DNA of 7,018 bases, taken from assembly GCA_934771675.1 (NCBI GenBank), contig CAKVMF010000048.1, positions 1 to 7,018 on the forward strand, given 5' to 3'. The stretch comes from an uncultured Clostridia bacterium. GTDB taxonomy: Bacteria; Bacillota; Clostridia; Christensenellales; UBA1242. The notes under the pieces were generated by a model, which was given only the letters and a program-made list of their open reading frames with translations, did not search any database and had not been told where the DNA came from. Positions 5,897 through 7,018 of this stretch are shown here, piece after piece (position 1 is the first letter of the stretch; every line of letters begins with the position of its first letter). A program made the position numbers and the translations under genes.

Positions 5897-7018
5897 AATG
5901 AATAATAATGTAGGTAAGCCAAAGAACATGAAAAAAGCTATTGGCAGACTGCTAAAATACATAAAATCATATATGCCAATTTTGATAATCTCAATTGTTT
6001 TGCTTGTTGCAAGCACAATTATTAGAATTGTTGGTCCAGACAAACTCGGCGACTTAACAAACATGATATCAAAATCTCTTAATCCTGTTTCAGGTGAACC
6101 ATACACCATGACAGATATTTGGAAAATTGGGAAACTTCTTATTTGTCTTTATGTTTGTGGGGCAGTGTTTACTTACATTGCAAACTGGCTCATTGGTAGA
6201 GTAAGTTTCAAAATGAGCCAAAGACTTAGACGTGATATTCAACAAAAAATCAACAGACTTCCACTTAAATATGTTGACAAAACTCCTTACGGAAACGTGC
6301 TTTCAATTGTAACCAACGATATTGATATTCTTGGCGATGCGCTCTACACATCAGCTGCGTCACTTGTTGGTGCAATAGTTTTGTTTTTTGGTTCGCTTTT
6401 GATGATGTTTATAACAAACTGGATTTTGGCACTTTGTGCAATTGCTTCAACTGTCATTGGCTTTAGCATAATGACCATAATTATAAAAAAATCTCAAAAA
6501 TATTTTGTTGAGCAACAAAATAGAATTGCTGAAATTGATTCTGTTGTTGAAGAAGTTTACTCTGGTCAATCAATCATCAGAACATACAATGCAAAAGATG
6601 AAACAAAAACCGCTTTTGAAAATGTTAACAAAAAACTTTGCACAAGCGGTTGGAAATCACAATTCTTCTCTGGAACAATGCATCCACTTATGGCTTTTGT
6701 TGGAAACCTTGGATATGTTGTTGTGTGCGTTGTTGGTGCAATTTTGTTTTCAAAAGGAAAAATTGGTTTTGGTGTTATCACATCATTCATGATTTATATT
6801 CGTCTTTTCACAAATCCACTTGCTCAAATTGCACAAGCAATGACCAGTGTTCAAACTGCAGCTGCTGCAAGTGAAAGAGTATTTGACTTTTTGGAAGAAG
6901 ATGAAATTGAAGATGAATCAAACAAAATTTGCAAGATTCCTGAAATCAAAGGTAATGTTGAAATCAGCCACGTTAAGTTCGGTTATGATGCAGATAGAAC
7001 AATTATTAAAGACTTTTC
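5889..7018 (+). CDS. ABC exporter half-transporter, partner subunit (3' end outside window)
   Basis: An open frame runs from the ATG at 5889 to the window end (376 whole codons) with no stop. It overlaps the first ABC gene by 8 bases (ATGCCTAG, with the TAG of the upstream gene) and has its own AGGAGG. The visible part is a type-I exporter membrane domain with likely segments near 28-50, 83-105, 152-175, 177-199, 265-288 and 292-312. Family landmarks are TPYGNVLSIVTNDIDILG (132-149), the coupling-helix region of this class, and RTYNAKDE (231-238). The nucleotide-binding domain has just begun: VEISHVKFGY (357-366) gives A-loop Y366, and Walker A and everything after it lie outside. From the partner's altered residues I expect this subunit to have a normal Walker B Glu and switch His, and perhaps an imperfect signature. 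The start of the protein is Asn/Lys-rich. Identity as an exporter membrane domain is firm; the catalytic role is inference. Confidence 0.92.
   Translation, partial: MPRMNNNVGKPKNMKKAIGRLLKYIKSYMPILIISIVLLVASTIIRIVGPDKLGDLTNMISKSLNPVSGEPYTMTDIWKIGKLLICLYVCGAVFTYIANWLIGRVSFKMSQRLRRDIQQKINRLPLKYVDKTPYGNVLSIVTNDIDILGDALYTSAASLVGAIVLFFGSLLMMFITNWILALCAIASTVIGFSIMTIIIKKSQKYFVEQQNRIAEIDSVVEEVYSGQSIIRTYNAKDETKTAFENVNKKLCTSGWKSQFFSGTMHPLMAFVGNLGYVVVCVVGAILFSKGKIGFGVITSFMIYIRLFTNPLAQIAQAMTSVQTAAAASERVFDFLEEDEIEDESNKICKIPEIKGNVEISHVKFGYDADRTIIKDF

Noticed and set aside
6505..6874. Short frames on both strands near the right end, suggesting a broken gene
   Set aside because: The real frame from 5889 is open without interruption to 7018 and gives a coherent exporter membrane domain, so there is no frameshift.

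Overview
The window comes from an AT-rich bacterial chromosome, by eye about one-third G+C. The codon use (AGA/CGT for Arg, CTT/TTG for Leu), AGGAGG ribosome sites, TATAAT-type promoters and protein families all fit a low-GC Gram-positive (Bacillota), possibly an uncultured gut lineage; the lineage is inference. The stops seen are TAA and TAG, Trp is TGG, and nothing suggests a non-standard code.

Layout from left to right: (1) the 3' end of an unrecognised rightward gene, ending at 317. (2) A leftward P-type (type II, calcium-transporting class) ATPase, best read as 2943 to 328. It converges on gene 1, and both genes share one hairpin terminator (317-342), whose loop holds the ATPase stop codon. 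(3) A leftward RadC/JAB-domain protein, 3957 (or 3984) to 3049, with its own promoter and its own terminator (3006-3021), so it is a separate transcription unit from the ATPase. (4) A 148-bp divergent intergenic region (3985-4132) with promoters in both directions and phased A/T tracts. (5) A rightward operon of two overlapping ABC half-transporter genes, 4133-5896 and 5889 to beyond the window end.

The ABC genes probably encode one heterodimeric exporter. The first subunit has the altered catalytic residues of a degenerate ATP site (Asp for the Walker B Glu, Gln for the switch His). The second gene is cut by the window end before its Walker A motif, so its half of the prediction cannot be checked here. 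The ATPase and the ABC pair are both membrane transport systems but show no shared regulation, and radC between them looks like an ordinary stand-alone gene.

I found no RNA gene, mobile element, CRISPR array or long repeat, and no gene-free stretch over 300 bases. I see no convincing new system. The most useful points are two start-codon corrections (ATPase and radC), the stop-in-loop bidirectional terminator, and the asymmetric ABC heterodimer.
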